This document shows, one piece after another, positions 63,282 through 64,000 of a stretch of 64,000 nt of DNA. The notes beneath the pieces were generated by a model. The model searched no databases, was not told where the DNA came from, and saw nothing but the letters and a program-made list of their open reading frames with translations. Numbering within the stretch: the first letter of the stretch is position 1; each line of letters starts with the position of its first letter. The stretch comes from Ilex aquifolium (Eukaryota > Streptophyta > Magnoliopsida > Aquifoliales > Aquifoliaceae). The position numbers and the translations under genes are program-made. The stretch is taken from the NCBI GenBank assembly GCA_951799425.1, contig OX637397.1, positions 14,902,064 to 14,966,063 of the forward strand. Reading direction: 5' to 3'.

Positions 63282-64000
63282 GGCAAAAGAGACAGTGGTG
63301 AGTTCAGCTGCAATCCACATAAAATCTCCCACCTTCGTAGTCGCATCACTTAGCAAAATAACTTCGGTCAACACAACAGCCCCTATACCCCAATATTTTG
63401 AACAGTAGTTTCCCTGAAGTTGGACCCACCAGTGGACAAGTCACGCCAGTATTGAGGACAGTAGCATTAAAAAGCTTTTCATTTTTAGCAAGCTAAAACT
63501 AGCCTGCAGTAAACATTAAATCCATGACTTGGTCAAAGTGCCACACTTTCGTTTTGTCTATATCAGGAGAACAGGCCACATTTTCGGCTGACAGTCGTAA
63601 GAGATCAAATGGGTTTGTTCGGCTGACAGTCGTAAGAGTTCATATCAGGAGAACCCATCAGAGGCTTTGCTCAATTGAAAAGAAAAAAAAAGGGAGGCGC
63701 AATGCACAGAAAAGACGTGTGATTGATTGGAAACGTTGTTGTTTCCTAACCCCTTAATATCATCCCTTTAATGTGTATATGGTGTATGTGTGAAGGGAGT
63801 GTCACTCTCCCTCGGAATGATATGGGAGATAGGGCAACAACGGATTGGTGGAAAATGGAATGAACAAAATATATGAAATGAAATGGAATGTGTGGTGAAC
63901 AAAAGTGCTCCCCAATCGCAAGGAGTCTTTCGTTGTCAGTGTTTTACTTGGAAGAGTATTCCAAGGTCTTCTCCTCAGGGAAAGAAAGGGAGTTTTGTGA
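63282..64000. other. Tat 3' untranslated region, no LTR yet
   Basis: No match to the Tat LTR of 45858-47055. It contains a direct repeat of TTCGGCTGACAGTCGTAAGA (63583-63602 and 63618-63637). The element's 3' LTR must be beyond the window. Confidence 0.6.

Noticed and set aside
1-64000. CRISPR arrays, rRNA genes, functional tRNA genes
   Set aside because: None seen; repeats are transposon-derived or simple, and tRNA-like words belong to SINE-like inserts or primer-binding sites.

Overview
This is nuclear DNA of a flowering plant, most likely a eudicot. It holds spliced genes with GT..AG introns, no operons or ribosome binding sites, AT-rich intergenic DNA, and a thick layer of nested transposable elements typical of a mid-sized or large plant genome. 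I cannot name the species.

Two host genes are visible, both on the + strand. At 1620-13895 are the last 18 exons of a SAD2/importin-7-type nuclear import receptor; the N-terminal exons lie before the window. At 32266-35533 is a three-exon AVT1-type amino acid/auxin permease family gene of 459 codons. Old LINE fragments sit in the importin introns, and a SINE-like insert sits in intron 2 of the transporter gene.

13.9-32 kb is a nest of elements with little or no coding sequence. A Tat-type solo LTR (about 15.1-15.37 kb, continuing at 24.85-25.57 kb) is split by a 9.5-kb non-coding LTR element (LARD, minus strand, 15369-24844). That LARD carries two hAT-like insertions of its own. Further right are a MULE-type MITE inside a second foldback (26.8-27.8 kb), another foldback MITE (28.6-28.9 kb), an LTR-like stretch (29.1-31.4 kb) and a hAT element with a perfect 8-bp target duplication (30814-31402). 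Another perfect hAT-type element lies at 37038-37557.

38.4-64 kb is one stack of retroelements. A 5'-truncated LINE (38411-41761) was hit in its RNase H region by a Ty1/copia element with 163-bp LTRs and, about 170 bp further on, by a Ty3/gypsy Tat-lineage element. A segment of about 3.9 kb (45347-49232) is now inverted relative to its surroundings. Flipping it back makes the copia element, the LINE and the Tat element all continuous, so the inversion (or a flipped assembly piece) came after all three insertions. The Tat element holds gag, protease, RT, two RNases H and integrase, and is interrupted by two solo LTRs (50.6-52.1 and 53.4-55.8 kb). After integrase, on the opposite strand (59.4-63.3 kb), it carries a spliced gene with a plant mobile domain and its own TATA box. 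The 3' LTR lies outside the window. All element genes are broken by stops and frameshifts.
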